From NCBI GenBank assembly GCA_947034895.1, contig OX344761.1:75639839-75703838 (forward strand): a DNA stretch of 64,000 bases, written 5' to 3'. The notes beneath the pieces were generated by a model. It saw only the letters and a program-made list of their open reading frames with translations, was not told the DNA's origin and ran no database searches. Source of the stretch: Rhytidiadelphus loreus (Eukaryota > Streptophyta > Bryopsida > Hypnales > Hylocomiaceae). Made by a program: the position numbers and the translations under genes. Positions within the stretch are counted from its first letter, which is position 1. Each line of letters opens with the position of its first letter. This document shows, piece after piece, positions 13,400 through 24,945 of this stretch.

Positions 13400-14101
13400 T
13401 TGGAGTTGTTTTCCAAAAGTTATAAATAAATCAAGTAGTAGATTTCACTTAAATTTTAGTAATTAACAATTAGCTCTAAGAAACTCTTGGGGCTAAAGGA
13501 GAAGGGAGGGCTTTTAGAAAAAGTATATAAGGCTACCCTTTCTCTCCCCAAACTGTTTTTTTTTTGTATTGTCTAGTTGCCTAAGTTCATTATAGTGGAT
13601 TTTGGCCAATTTCAACAACTTTGCTAATTCAGTGTTTTACTGTTTTTAGAGTCATTGTGGTCATATAGTTGTTGTTTCATGTGGTGTTTTAAACTTTCCC
13701 TTGTCATTTTTCCTCAAGTTTTCAAGGCATAGGCCTCATACGGCAAAGCTTTGACCTTAATTAGCTATCATGAATTAGAACTTCTAAAAAGTTTCCCCAT
13801 GCTACTTGCTTTTAGTATTTGCTGCAAAGGACCCCTTACGGCGAAGCTTTGAACCTTAGATATTGCTATAAGAACCAATTTTAAGAGCTTGGTATCAAGA
13901 TAATGTTTAGAATATAGACCATAGGCCTTGTATTTTCTTTCCTTTCAAACTCATCATCCAAATACCCCCTTGTGTTTGATCAAATTTAGCATTATGAATT
14001 TAAACCCTAGTCCAAGCAGTTTGAACATGAGCTAAGCTCTATGAATTTGAACCTAGTCCAAGTAGTTTGAACCTAGCCAAGCCTTTTGAATTAAAACCCT
14101 A
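13400..14101 (+). mobile_element. Decayed LTR-like unit C, 5' part
   Basis: The unit has a TATA box (TATATAA, 13524-13530) with GC-richer flanks, and two CGGCRAAGCTTTGA blocks near 13741 and 13840. At 13890-13897 it has TGGTATCA, the first eight bases of the usual plant primer-binding site for initiator Met tRNA (the next bases differ). It ends in a 45-bp tandem repeat. This order fits an LTR followed by the leader of an LTR retrotransposon. It is interrupted at 14102 by a CACTA element and resumes at 16423. No protein-coding region survives. Confidence 0.55.
13520..13535 (+). promoter_or_regulatory. TATA box of LTR-like unit C
   Basis: AAGTATATAAGGCT at 13521-13534 has the same context as GAGTATATAAGGCT at 20643-20656 in unit B. 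Repeated conservation of TATATAAGGCT in otherwise diverged copies supports a real core promoter. Confidence 0.55.
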
Positions 14102-14379
14102 CACTACAACAAAAGCAGTGTTCTATGACTGCAAAAAACGACTGCAGTGAGTCGTAAAATAAAAAAATATGACTCGCACAGGAATCACTGTAGATGACTC
14201 AGAATATGATTGATTGCAGTCGTTTAGAAGCAGTCTCTTCAGACATTAGTCATATTAGCAGTCATATAAGTTGAGGGTTATAAATACCCATAATTAGCCA
14301 AAGTATGCCAACAAGGCGTATATTTTGACTTTCTTTGACTTTTTCTTGAGCTACCCGAGTAAATGAAAAAATCCTACGT

Positions 14380-14860
14380 GGAATATGACTACGTTCAGTC
14401 ATATTTTTTTATGACGTGAAATATGACTATGGTCAGTCATATTTTGTGGAATATGACTACGTTGAGTCATATTTTTTGATGACGTGTAATATGACTGTGA
14501 TGAGTCATATTTTTTGATGACGTGTAATATGACTGTGATGAGTCATATTTTTTGTTATTATGGAATATGACTGCGGTGAATCATATTTTTTGTTATTATG
14601 TAATATGATTGCGGTGAATCATATTTTTTGATGACGTGGAATATGATTGTGGTGAGTCATATTTTTTGATGACGTGGAATATGATTGCGGTGAGTCATAT
14701 TTTTTGATGACGTGGAATATGATTGCGGTGAGTCATATTTTGCAGTTATATGGAATATAATTGCGATGAGTCATATTCTATAGTCATGTGAAATATGACT
14801 ACGGTGAGTCATATTTTTTGATGATTTGTAAAACGACTATTTTTAGTCATATTTTTCAAT
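14380..14860 (+). repeat. 13 x 38-bp array of palindromes inside the CACTA element
   Basis: Thirteen near-identical 38-bp units run head to tail. Each holds an imperfect palindrome, AATATGACT-6 bases-AGTCATATT, followed by TTTTGATGACGT. The palindrome halves are better kept than the spacer between them. The second unit is shortened and the last one is degenerate. The same TATGACT word occurs singly near both ends of the element. Confidence 0.9.
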
Positions 14861-15399
14861 CATATTGAGAGCACCTAGTCATTTTTTGAAAATTATTATA
14901 ATCATTTTGTAACTCCAAGTAGTCATTTTTTTATTGATATGTATTTTGAACTATGAATTGAACAAATCATACAATGGTTGTAGGATACCTAAGCATATTT
15001 GCAATCATACATTAAAATGATTTAACAATTGAATAAAAGATTTCATGTAGTTAAAAACAAATACATATGATTTTAAAGATATACAAGAAACAATTATATT
15101 GGAGAGGGAATATATAAGAAGGAATGTGACTCCTTTCAATGACATTTATAATTTATTAGTCATAAATACAAAATATGTATATCACAATGAATTATTTACA
15201 CACAAGTCAATAGACACTATATTTCTTATAATAATATGAAGTGAGTTGCAAGTAGCCTCCAATGACTTTGTTCCAATTTTGTTGCCTGCATATACAATTA
15301 AAGAAATAGGAGGTTAATTTTTAATGAGCATACAACAAAGCTCAATCTTCAAAAGTTTACAACAATAGAAAATTTGTAATACAAATTTAGGGTAAGAAG

Positions 15400-16095
15400 A
15401 AAAACAATGGTGATGCAAGGAACAAGAAGAAAAAAGGCTAAAAGTGCTAAAAGATAACAACAAATACAAGTTAAGATGCACAAGAAACAATAAGGAGCAA
15501 CTACTAAGAGGTAACAAGAAACAACAACAAAAAGTTAAGATGCAACAAAAAGAAATAAGAAAAAAAAAGAGAGAAAAAAAAGTAAGAAAGAAGAAAGAAG
15601 AAGAAAGAATTAAGATGTAAGAAAAAAAAAAAAGCAAGAGTGAAGATGCAACAAAAGACAACAACTCTAAGAAGTAAGAGTAACTCAAGATGCAACAAAA
15701 GACAACAACTAAGAAGCAAGAGTGAATTCAAGATGCAACAAAACACAACAACTAAGAAACAAGAGTGAACTCAAGATGCAACAATTAAGAAACAAGAGTG
15801 AACTCAAAATGCAATAAAACACAACAACTAAAAAACAAGAGTGAACTCAAAGAGACAAGAGACAAGAAACAAGAAACAAGACACAACAAAAGGTAAGGAA
15901 GAAGAGTCAAAAGAAGTAGTGGCTAGGATTTCAAAACCCTAAAAAAGTGACGGCTAGGATTCCAAAATCCTAAAAAGTGGTGGCTAGGGTTTCAAAACCT
16001 AAAAAAATGACGGCTAGGGTTTTAAAATCCTAAAAGGTGGTGGCTTGGGTTTCAAAACCCTTAAAAAGTGGTGATTAGGTTTCAAAATTTTAAGC
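15400..16095 (+). repeat. Low-complexity core and 38-bp repeats of the CACTA element
   Basis: The plus strand is almost pure A/G/C with AAGAAACAAGA-type repetition to about 15900, which creates long but meaningless antisense open frames. It is followed by about five repeats of GTGGTGGCTAGGGTTTCAAA type. This is filler DNA with no coding signal. Confidence 0.8.
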
Positions 16096-16425
16096 AATGG
16101 CTTGTCTATATTTTTTTGATTGCCCATGATTTTCTTAGAATGCACAAAAATAAAAAAAATGTTACTACCATAAAAATATGACTAATAATATAATTCAATG
16201 TTCTCAAACGAGTTCCCTACCGTTCTCTATGAAATACTTTGGTGTTCCCAATGGACGTATAATATACGCCCGTGAAGTACAAGGCCCAAAAACGACTGGC
16301 AGTCATATTTTGTAGTCATATTTCTCCTCAAGGTATTGACCTCCAAGAATATGACTACGAGTAGTCGCCGGTCATCCTCAATCATATTTTTGCAATCATA
16401 AAACATTGCCGTTGTTGTAGTGCTA

Positions 16426-17482
16426 GTTCAAGCAGTTTGAATCCAGCCAAGCTTTGTAAAATTAAATCCTAGCCAAGTAGTTTGGCCCCTAGCATTTGAA
16501 AGACTTTCTATCAGCTAATATACGGCAAGGGGTTGGGACTCTCAGAGTTGAGTTCACTGGGCCAAGAATCCAAGAGGCCAAAGAATTAAGAGTCTAGGGA
16601 GTCAAGGAGTTGGATTGTCAAGAAGGCCACAAAATTCAAGGGAATTCAAGAGTCAGGGAATCTAGGGAGCTTAGAAGTTGTCTAGTCTTTTTTAAAAAGG
16701 AAATACTAAAACAAAATTGCGTGTATTCAAACGTGCTAAATCAAAATTTGAACATTGTTTCAACATCTATGCATGTTTGCAGTAATGTCCAAAACATTGT
16801 GTCAAGATTGACATGGCAAAAACATCCAAAATCTTAAATAACATGTTTTAAAATCCAAATGTCTTCAGCTAACATTCATAGAAACATGATTTTTTAAGGT
16901 GCTAAATTCTTGCCATGTGGCTACCATTTTAGAATCACAAAGTGCTATGTAGGCGAGGAATGTCACATGGGGATTTTTTCATCCAGCCCGTTCATGACAT
17001 GACATATGTTACATTAGTGGAAAAAGTGACGTAGTTTCTAGCACGGATGACATGGCATGTCTATTTAGCACACTTTTAAGACACATTATTAATAATTTAT
17101 GCATATTGTATCTATAGAGCAAGGTTGGTGAAAAATAATTATTTTAAAAAAATAAAAAAATAGAACAAGAAAAATTGTCAAATTCAACAAGAATTGAATG
17201 ACCAAGTTGTTGTAAGAAAAAAATGACCAATATTAGCCAGAAAGTTCAAAGACCATCTACCATCAAGAGAATTTTTGATGGTAAAGTGAAAGAATAATTT
17301 CATTGACATTTAGTAAAAATAAAAGGTGGAAAAGTTGCTTTTATGATGAAATCTATTGTCCATCATGAATTTCAAAGGATATGGGATAATTTGAAGATGT
17401 GAGAGCTTGATTGCTTATTGTCAAAACGTAGAATTTGTGTTCAAAGTAGAATTTTAGACTTCATTTTGGCATAGTAGAATAA
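16426..17482 (+). other. Unit C remainder and intergenic DNA
   Basis: After the CACTA element the 45-bp repeats resume, and a GAGTC/CAAG-rich stretch runs to about 16700. This probably belongs to the retrotransposon leader. Beyond 16700 the sequence becomes plain AT-rich DNA with no gene signal. Confidence 0.45.
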
Positions 17483-17754
17483 TTTTTTCTTAAAACTTTG
17501 AATTAAGAATAGTTGGAAAATCAATCTAACTTTCATCTCCAAAATTCCAGTTGTGATTTTGAGACTCCAAAAAGAAGTTATGGAATGAAATTCAAAGAGA
17601 TTGTTTGAGAATATCAAAGGAAATATCCCTTCCACTTTTTCTTTGAAATTTGTCTATAACTTTTGATTGGAGGCTTGAAATCTCAAATTGATTTTTGGAG
17701 ATGAAATTTATCTTGATTTTCTACATTAATTTAGTTCAAAGCTTTTGAAAAAAA
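17483..17754. mobile_element. Foldback MITE-like element, 115-bp arms
   Basis: The arms at 17483-17597 and 17641-17754 are inverted copies, with landmarks ATTTCATCTCCAAAA and GAAATTTCAAAG shared in opposite orientation. The loop is 43 bases. The almost complete self-complementarity marks a hairpin MITE. It has no coding content and no clear target duplication. Confidence 0.65.
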
Positions 17755-19479
17755 GTTATTATACAGTACCTAATGAGTTTTGAAAATCTACCTTGAACAA
17801 AATTATTGCTTTTGACTTAACTATGAGTGATATAGCTTCTACTAATCCTAATTTACATATCCCACATAAGCTGTTTTATTTCCTACCACCCTACTTGTAT
17901 AAAGAGTTTCTCTTTTTATGCACGATGTACATCCATTCATTTCCCTTTTTTTGCAAAGCTTGCCAAATGACTACCTTTCTTTTGTGTTTCTTACATGTAG
18001 TCAGCCTACAATAACTTTACATACTCACACACAATCAAAATGGGTTTGCTTGTTGACATGGCAATACAATATTTTTTCAGACATTCAAAAAAACATCACT
18101 ACGTTTGTATTCATGTCAAATAAAACATTGACATCAATACTAGCATCAACTTGTTTTTACAATAATCTACCAACATTTGCCACAACATTCACAAAAATAT
18201 GCCTTTTTGGACCATCCACCTTTTTGACATATTGATGTTTTGAAAAGCATGCATGTCTCAAGCAAGCATTAGAAAAACATGGATTTCTTTTAGTGAGAGA
18301 GAGAAGAAAAAAAAGAAAAAAAAAGACTAGTCAAAGCGCAAGAGAGAGAATGAGAGGGTGTTCAATTGTATAAAAGGATATAGCAAGGGGGAGAGGGTTA
18401 GGGAGATAAAAGAAACTTTGGTCACAAGTCAAAATTAGGATACAAAATAGATTTTTAACAAGAACAAGAATTGACATTTTAGATGAAGAAAAAAAATCAA
18501 GGGAAAAAAAAATCATTGACTTTCTAGGAAGAATTGTTAGAATACTTTTTGAGGAAATAGTTGGCAATTAAGACAACAATAATTTAGTCAATAGGAGAAA
18601 TTAGTGTTGTTTTATTCAATTCTTTGGCATTGACAAAATTCTGCAAAAAATACAAATAGAAAAACAAAAAGAAAAGGAAATAGAAGGGAGAAAAGAAAAA
18701 GAACAAACAATAGAAAGAGGTGGTTTAGGTTGTGAATTAGAGTTGCATTGTAAACTTCTCATTAAACAATGAGTAAGAAAAGAGAATACAAACTTGAACA
18801 CATTAACAACATGGAGAGCAATGGGGTACTAAAGATAGTTTATACTCACATCTTGGAAGATGGTGACTCCAAGGTATGTTTAAACACGCCGTTTCCCTTA
18901 TCTTATTTTGTATGCAAAGATTTAGGTAAAATTTACAAATTCAATTTAGACCTTTAGAGACATTCTATACCATAAGTTTAGATTCAGATTAGTATAGATA
19001 ATCTCTAGGGGTTTCTAGAACTATATTACACTTAGAAAATAAATAAATAAAAATAAAGATATGCATGGATGAAGTTTAATAGTATGAGTGGATTGTGAGC
19101 CCTCAAGTTGGCACTTGGAACTCTGAACTTATTTTCCATGATTTTCTATTAGTTTTTAGGTGAATTATATGAAAAAACACATAAAAATAGAGTTATTGAG
19201 AGTTTTGGTAGAAGTCCTTACCAAAGTAGTAAGGAATGGCTTTAGATGCGTGAAACATGTAAAACTTTACATTTTTACTAATTTTAAGTCTTCATAGTAA
19301 AATTAGGTAGTTAGTTAGTAATTATGAGCGAAGAAAAGATATGAGAATTAGCCAGTCCTAGTGTCTTGTTCATGTGGTACAACATCTATAAGTACACATG
19401 TAACAAACTGGCTAAATAATAGAGTCTAATCAGAGTTAGTCAAAATCCAATTCGAAATAATTGGGTTTGTTGTTTGTAG
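17755..19479. other. Intergenic DNA with one exon-like segment
   Basis: Mostly unassigned. A purine-rich tract covers 18290-18720. At 18811-18873 an ATG opens 21 codons that run in phase 0 into a consensus donor, AAG|GTATGT. A similar arrangement occurs at 24946-25017. Neither can be extended into a gene from here. Confidence 0.4.
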
Positions 19480-20640
19480 GTAATTTTGAGAATACAATCA
19501 TTCATAGACCAAGATAGTGGAAAAGGTGATTGGAACATATAGAGAGGTGCTTTTCTAGGTCAAAACATGCCAGGAGGTCAAATTGAAGTTTGATCATTCA
19601 AGATTTCCCTTGTTTCAAGAATAATTTCCCCTCGGATGGAAATTATTAAGGAACTGCTAAAAATAGCCTTATTGGAGATTTGGTTTTGCCCTTAGTTGAC
19701 GGACATCTTGTAAAAGAATTCCCGAAAGTTTCGAGATTTTATAAAACTCCATGATGACTCCATGGGAAGTCAACCGCTTAAAATTGCATTCGTAAATTCC
19801 TAGAAATTACAAATGTTGCGGTAAAATCTCACTAAAAATTATGATAGTGTTTTGTGTGCCAATAAAGAGCCTTGTCAAGTTTGGAGACATTTCAACATTC
19901 CTAAGTACCAGAATTAGGACCGACAGTGAATTTTACAAGAATTTACAACTTGGCGGCGGGTTGACCAGTGTACCAGGAGCTAACGGTGTCCGAATGGAGC
20001 GATTCAAGGGTCAATTCTTACTCCCATGAATATTCTAAACCGCCCTAGCTGAACAATTTCATCAAAAAGCAAACTCCAAAAGTTAGATTTTTGACTTTTG
20101 TTCAGAGTTACCGTGAGTCAAATTTTTGCTTAAAAACGGCCGAGGAGGCAGGGGTAGGGGGTCCATTAGGCTAATTGTGGTCTTCTAAACACAATGGCGG
20201 AATTTGTTTTCAGTTTCAGGTTGTCCCTTAGAAGATAGATAGGGTCAGCCCTTAGTTTGACTTTTAAAAGGTAATTTTGGATTAATCTAGGTTGATTTTA
20301 CAAATATCTTTTGGAAAATCAAAGATTGGATTTGCCCAAGATACTTATCTTGTGTAAGAAGCCATTTTTTGAACTAAAAAAAGACAATTTGGAACTAACT
20401 TTAGATTAATTTGCAAAATATTTCAGTTAATTAGGTAGATTTTCAAAATATCTTTGGAAAAAATCTAATATTTGATTTGGGGATGATTCTAAGGCCATTT
20501 AGGGCCTAAAAGGAATTTTCTTGACGACCTTCCTTCCCATTAAACAAAGATTATTTAGAAAATACTTTAGGTTAATTTAGCAAAATATCTAGATTGAAAG
20601 TAAGAAAATATTTACGAACAACTTACCGGGGGGGGCAAGA

Positions 20641-20656
20641 GCGAGTATATAAGGCT
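20641..20656 (+). promoter_or_regulatory. TATA box of LTR-like unit B
   Basis: TATATAA at 20646-20652 in the same TATATAAGGCT context as unit C. It is followed by a pyrimidine-rich stretch, as expected just downstream of an LTR transcription start. Confidence 0.5.
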
Positions 20657-21262
20657 CTTCCTTGAGGTTGTTTGTGGTCCTCATTCTCTTATTTCATTCT
20701 TGTTGTTATTCTTGTCGTGCTACCGACACTTATTGGAGTACTTTTTAAGCCAAATTTTGGTTGTTTCTTTTTATTTTCTTGTACTTTGAAAGTCCGAAGG
20801 GCCCCTTCAAAAATTTGCTTTCTTTTCTTGTTTGAATTTGAAGGCTTCAAGCCCCAAAACTTTGATTTTTAAGAGTTTAGGAGGAGGAAATCCCCTAACT
20901 CTATTGTTGTTTGAGTTAACTAACTTCTTTCTTGAATTTGGAGGCTTCAAGCCCCAAACTTTGGTATTAAGAATCTTGAGTTGTAGGAATAGTTTCCAAA
21001 CTCTAATTGATTTTTTTTTTATTCTTTTGAATACTAACCAACGATTTGTGCGAATTGATAACAGTTTGTGAACTCAAAACTTTAAAGCGGCAAGGCTAGA
21101 CTTTGCCAAAAGGTTTTGGGCATCACCGCGTGCCAAAATTCGTTGTATAACGAGTGTTTGACTAATTGCTAATGTTCAGTTAAACAATGTCATGTGTACC
21201 TCCTTTAAAAATTAAAATTTTCAAAATACTAGTTTGAGTCCTTAGATATCGATTATTCCTAG

Positions 21263-21475
21263 GGTTGCTCCCGCACGGCGGAGCTTTGACTTTAGACACC
21301 TGGAATCGGATACTCAAACTTTAAATTGTTATGTTATTCATGAGGTTGCTCCCACACGACGGAGCTTTGACTTTGGACACCTGGAAACAGGTACTTGAAA
21401 CTTTAATTTGTTCGTTTATTTCTGGGGTTGCTCCCGCACGGCGGAGCTTTGACTTTGAAACCAAGATCTAGGTAC
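21263..21475 (+). repeat. 81-bp tandem triplication
   Basis: Three units start at 21263, 21344 and 21426. Each begins GGTTGCTCCC.CACG.CGGAG and continues CTTTGACTTT, then (in the first two) GACACCTGGAA. The CGGCRRAGCTTTGA core also occurs in units A and C, so the block belongs to this retrotransposon family and has expanded here. Confidence 0.75.
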
Positions 21476-21480
21476 GTTTA

Positions 21481-22279
21481 ATTATCCCTATTATTGCCTA
21501 ATGGTGCCCCATATGGCCACGGGGGGGGCACTATTCAGGAGGTTCATTGATCACCTGCGAACAAGTCCCTATTATTCAAGGGCTATGTAGGTGATTTTTG
21601 AGAATTTATAGGGGGCTTAATTTACCTAAATTTCTAAAAGAGGGTTATTTCATGTACCCTATTTTTTAGTATAATTTGTTTGGAGGTTCAATTTTCTATA
21701 CCCTATGTTCATTATAAAAATGCTTGAGTTAGATTTGTTCAAAAAACATACCAACATTTCACATGCAAAATTCTTATACCACAACCGAAAGTGAAGAGTC
21801 CAAAATCAAACTATATTCAGAAAAGTCCGAAATCATAGCAAGTAGGCCAAAATTTTTGAAGCAATGAAACCAAAAGTTGTGCCAAAACTATGGAGATCAA
21901 AACAATGATGGAGAAACAATGTATCATGACAAAACAAAAGTTGTATAGAATGTTCAAGTCCCAAAAAATTTGGTGTGTGTGTTAACAAACACATAACACA
22001 CCATTCATGATTAAAGTCACAAAACTGAGTATGTACACATGGGCTGAAATGCAGGTTCAGCCCAAAATCAAGTCAACACCTGCACAATAAAAACAACAGC
22101 ACATGATGATTCAAATTGCAACCATGGACAAAGGGGAAACACAATCCATGCAAGCATCACCGGGAAGCCTCTGAAATACGAAAAGCAACATTGAAAATGG
22201 AAATGCATACGTACCTCACCGACATGCAGAGGTCAACCACACCATTGAACTATCGACCTGCCCATCTCTCGGTGAAGCT
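21481..22279. other. Intergenic DNA
   Basis: AT-rich to about 22020, then somewhat GC-richer towards the 3' end of the gene at 22280. I see no separate feature. It probably holds the 3' untranslated region of that gene. Confidence 0.45.
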
Positions 22280-22999
22280 TCAATCTCCTAAGACCAGCCG
22301 CCCAGAAGAATCGCCCGGAGTTAGTTTAGCTTTGTAACTCGAAGATGAGAAAGTGGCACCATCCGCCATGAGAAAGTGCTCCTTGCTATTCCCACCGCAG
22401 TCCTTCTTGCACTCGGTGCACCAAACTTTCGCCACGCCAGAGCCATTTAGGTCAAAAGCTTTGACCCACCAATTGTGGTCCTCCAATGCGACCCGCTTCA
22501 ACTCAACTCTCAGTTTCTTCGCCCTCTCGAAATACAGATCGGTAACAGCAGCTGTGAGAAGCTCCGACTTCATAGGGTTATCGACAACCTCGTCGGAGTC
22601 TCCTAAAACACTCATACCAGATGAAGCTGCGGCCGGAACAGCAAGTTCTTCTCCTTCAACATCAGGGAACTGCCCTTCTTCCAGCTGCACTTCAACCCTA
22701 GGAGGAATCGCAGGTTCTGTAGTGAGGCGCCTCCGCTTATTGCCATTAACATCATCTTCGACAACCCTAATGACGTAAACATCTTTGCCAAATCCGTTGA
22801 GGCGCTCCAACCTTTTCCTGACGCGCCTTCTGTCTTCAACGTCCTAGAATTCGAAGGCCCATTCCAACACGTCATTCGACTCCAACGAGTTTCTCAATGC
22901 CTCCAAGGTCGTAGCTCCTCCATTGTCCAGCTTGCCTAAGTACTCAGGATCTGCCGACTTGCACTCCAACGTCCACAAAGTCACCTTGTCGTTTGCCAT
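22280..22999 (-). pseudogene. Intronless 239-codon gene, one internal TAG; C-terminal Cys-rich motif
   Basis: From an ATG at 22997-22999 the minus strand reads 51 codons, hits TAG at 22844-22846 (codon 52), and continues in the same frame for 187 codons to TGA at 22280-22282. GC content is near 50 percent, against about a third around it. The N-terminal part (WTLECKSADPEYLGKLDNGG, then a Leu/Glu-rich helix) reads as a folded domain. A basic cluster RRRVRKRL follows the stop at about residues 57-64 and NKRRR lies further on. An acidic linker covers about residues 100-140. Near the end is C-x2-C-x3-C-x6-H (C194, C197, C201, H208), a possible zinc site. The single stop in an otherwise open frame suggests a recent nonsense mutation, a sequencing error or an unseen intron. 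I do not recognise the family with certainty; it may be lineage-specific or transposon-related. Confidence 0.6.
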
Positions 23000-24945
23000 G
23001 TGACCCCATCCAAATTCCTAAAACTGAATTGTCTGCCTAATCCTTGCAAACCCCACCCAAAATTGAAATACAAAATTCGAACACGAATCTGCAATCTCTC
23101 AACTCTAAACCATGAACACTCACGGAAATTCAAATAGAAGCTGCGCAATGTCTGAAACCGTGACCCAAACCCTAATGTCCAGCAAACACCCTAAACCATT
23201 CAACAAACTCGTAGGTGCGATCAGCAAGAAAACTCACAGCAACGTTCGACGCGCGGGATTCAACATTCACTTGCCCACTCCCCCGCCATTGAACTGAACA
23301 AACTTTCGTAAAGTGCTGCCTTAAAATTCATTCATTCACATTCAATCTGTAAGTTACAGCTAGCACATGGGATTCTAGATGACACTTAACTAACCATTAA
23401 CTCTTACTTAACTCTTACAGCTGTGTGATTTCAAAATATAGATCATGGATTCATACTATGGAAAGTTCGAATTTTTGGAGGGGAATTTTGGCAGGGCTAC
23501 CATTAAAAATAAATAAAATCAAATTTTAGTGTTTTTGTATACCCTTCATTAGATTTAATAGCTAAAAGTCCATTATGTGGAGGCTACTTTACTTTGAATA
23601 ACTATATAAAATTTATGACTTTTCAATTAAAAGGAGTCTTTATTAGTTCGCACGTGAATATCAAATAACCGGGGAGTGCACCCCCGGGCATACCGCAAAA
23701 CCTTGGATTTTGGGATAATTGGACTCTTTTCCAAAGAAACTTAAGTCTTTAAGCGTTGAAGTCCTTTTGGAAGAGTCCATTGCTTTAGTATTTGGAATTG
23801 GTCATTTGCATGGTTGAGTGAGAATTATTAAAATTCTTTTAAACCACTTAGTCGAAATTCCTTCCTTCAAATTCCTAAGAAAAATTAGATTAGTCTTTTC
23901 TTTAAATAAGAAGTCTTTGTGTTCTTTGATTTGTTTGCAGTTAGTTTTAGTTAAAACTTTTACTTTGGGAAACCAACTCCAAAATTGGGATTAACCCATC
24001 ACAATTGTTAAGACCAGCTTTGGATGGTATAACACCCTTAGCAATCAAATTGTTGAAGAAAACCGAGTAGAACCAGTTGGGGGTCTGCCAAGGGATTACC
24101 GGCTGAGGTCTTTTGCAGGGTGTCGCAGCCGGGGGTCTATAGGGTGTCGCGACCGGGGTTCTTACCGGGGTTTTGACAGGTCGGGGACTGCGGGATTCGC
24201 CAAGTCGGGGGGCTGTGTGGTGTTGCTGGTCGGGGGGCTCTAGCTTGTAGTCTTGGGGAGATAGTTCAAGAGATAGCGGTGAGTCCAGAGGGTTGTTTCA
24301 AAATTCTAGTAACTAAGTTGAGTTCCTACTCAATCCAAGAGGGAAGGCCGTTGCTCGCCACACAAACTCCAATTTTTGAAATTTGAGATTATGTGAAGGA
24401 ATTCATACTAGTCTCACCCCTCAAACTCTCCATAGCCAACATTACAATTGCAACAATCAAATGAACCATTTGGAAGAGAAGGAAGAATAAAAAAGGAAGA
24501 TCAAAACACGTGAGAGATTTTAACCATTAAAAAACTATTAAGGTATGGAATTCTACTATTCATTTTGGCCTTGTTCTTAGATTTTATTCTATTTACTATT
24601 CACTTAATTGTTTGGTAGTTATTAATAAAGATTCCAATTGTATTAGTTGGCAAAATTGTTGTTTAGTGTTTTGTTTTATTAGGCTAATATGCCAAATAGA
24701 TAAAAACAAAAAACAACTAATATCTTTGGAATATTAAAATAAAAACTATTAAACAATTGACAAAAGAATAATATCACTATTCATTAGAATTAGAGAATTT
24801 AAATGGATTAACTAATTTACAATAAATCTCTAAAACAAAACTATTATCTTTTATTGCCAAAAAGTAACGTAGTTGAATATTTAGATAGGTTTAGATTGAT
24901 AAAATCAAATGAAGGATTATTAAAATTTACAAGTTTTGAAAGGCA
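23000..24945. other. Gene flank and G-rich repeat remnant
   Basis: 23000-23300 keeps the even base composition of the gene and probably holds its promoter and 5' leader. 23300-24050 is unassigned. 24060-24260 is strongly G-rich, with repeated GTGTCGC.(A/G)CCGGGG and CGGGGGGCT words, and resembles the GC-rich end of a decayed LTR unit. TGGTATAACA near 24024 could be a worn primer-binding site. Confidence 0.4.

Larger units (their letters stand above)
14102..16422 (+). mobile_element. Complete non-autonomous CACTA element, 2321 bp
   Basis: The left end CACTACAACAAAAGCA and right end TGCCGTTGTTGTAGTG are inverted copies over about 35 bases. A 3-bp target duplication CTA flanks the element (14099-14101 and 16423-16425), as required for the CACTA/En-Spm superfamily. 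Subterminal DNA is full of short TATGACT/AGTCATA words, including a regular palindrome array at 14380-14860; in this superfamily such repeats bind the transposase. The centre is non-coding: an adenine-rich purine tract (about 15400-15900) and five units of about 38 bp built on GGCTAGG.TTTCAAAA (about 15918-16095). It has no transposase frame, so it depends on a partner element. Confidence 0.92.
13998..16500 (+). repeat. 45-bp leader tandem repeat, split by CACTA insertion
   Basis: About four units of 45-47 bp read AATT(T/A)AA.CCTAG..CAAG.AGTTTGAA followed by .AGC.AAGC. Units start at about 13998, 14044, 14089 and (after the insertion) near 16450. The third unit is cut inside CCCTA|GTTC by the CACTA element at 14102-16422; removing the element and one CTA restores the unit in register. 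Confidence 0.75.
19480..21480 (+). mobile_element. Decayed LTR-like unit B
   Basis: The part from 19480 to 20110 is an inverse-orientation match to the bodies of units A and D (GCGGTAAAATCTCACTAAAA; CTCCAAAAGTTAGATTTTT). A TATA box lies at 20646-20652 and the 81-bp triplicated block with CGGCGGAGCTTTGACTTT at 21263-21470. The order matches units A and C. There are no gag-pol remnants and no paired ends. Confidence 0.5.

Noticed and set aside
14380..14860. CRISPR-like regular repeat
   Set aside because: Units are contiguous with no unique spacers, lie within a plant CACTA element and have no cas genes nearby.
15314..15746. Long minus-strand open frames rich in Leu, Phe, Cys and Ser
   Set aside because: They are antisense to an A/G-rich low-complexity tract inside the CACTA element; the composition alone keeps the frames open.
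22353..22778. Plus-strand open frame of 141 codons opposite the 22.3-23.0 kb gene
   Set aside because: It is the antisense shadow of the minus-strand gene, which has the better start, length and composition.
24100..24260. Possible G-quadruplex from repeated GGGG runs
   Set aside because: The loops between runs are long and the DNA looks like decayed GC-rich LTR sequence; no regulatory context supports a functional quadruplex.
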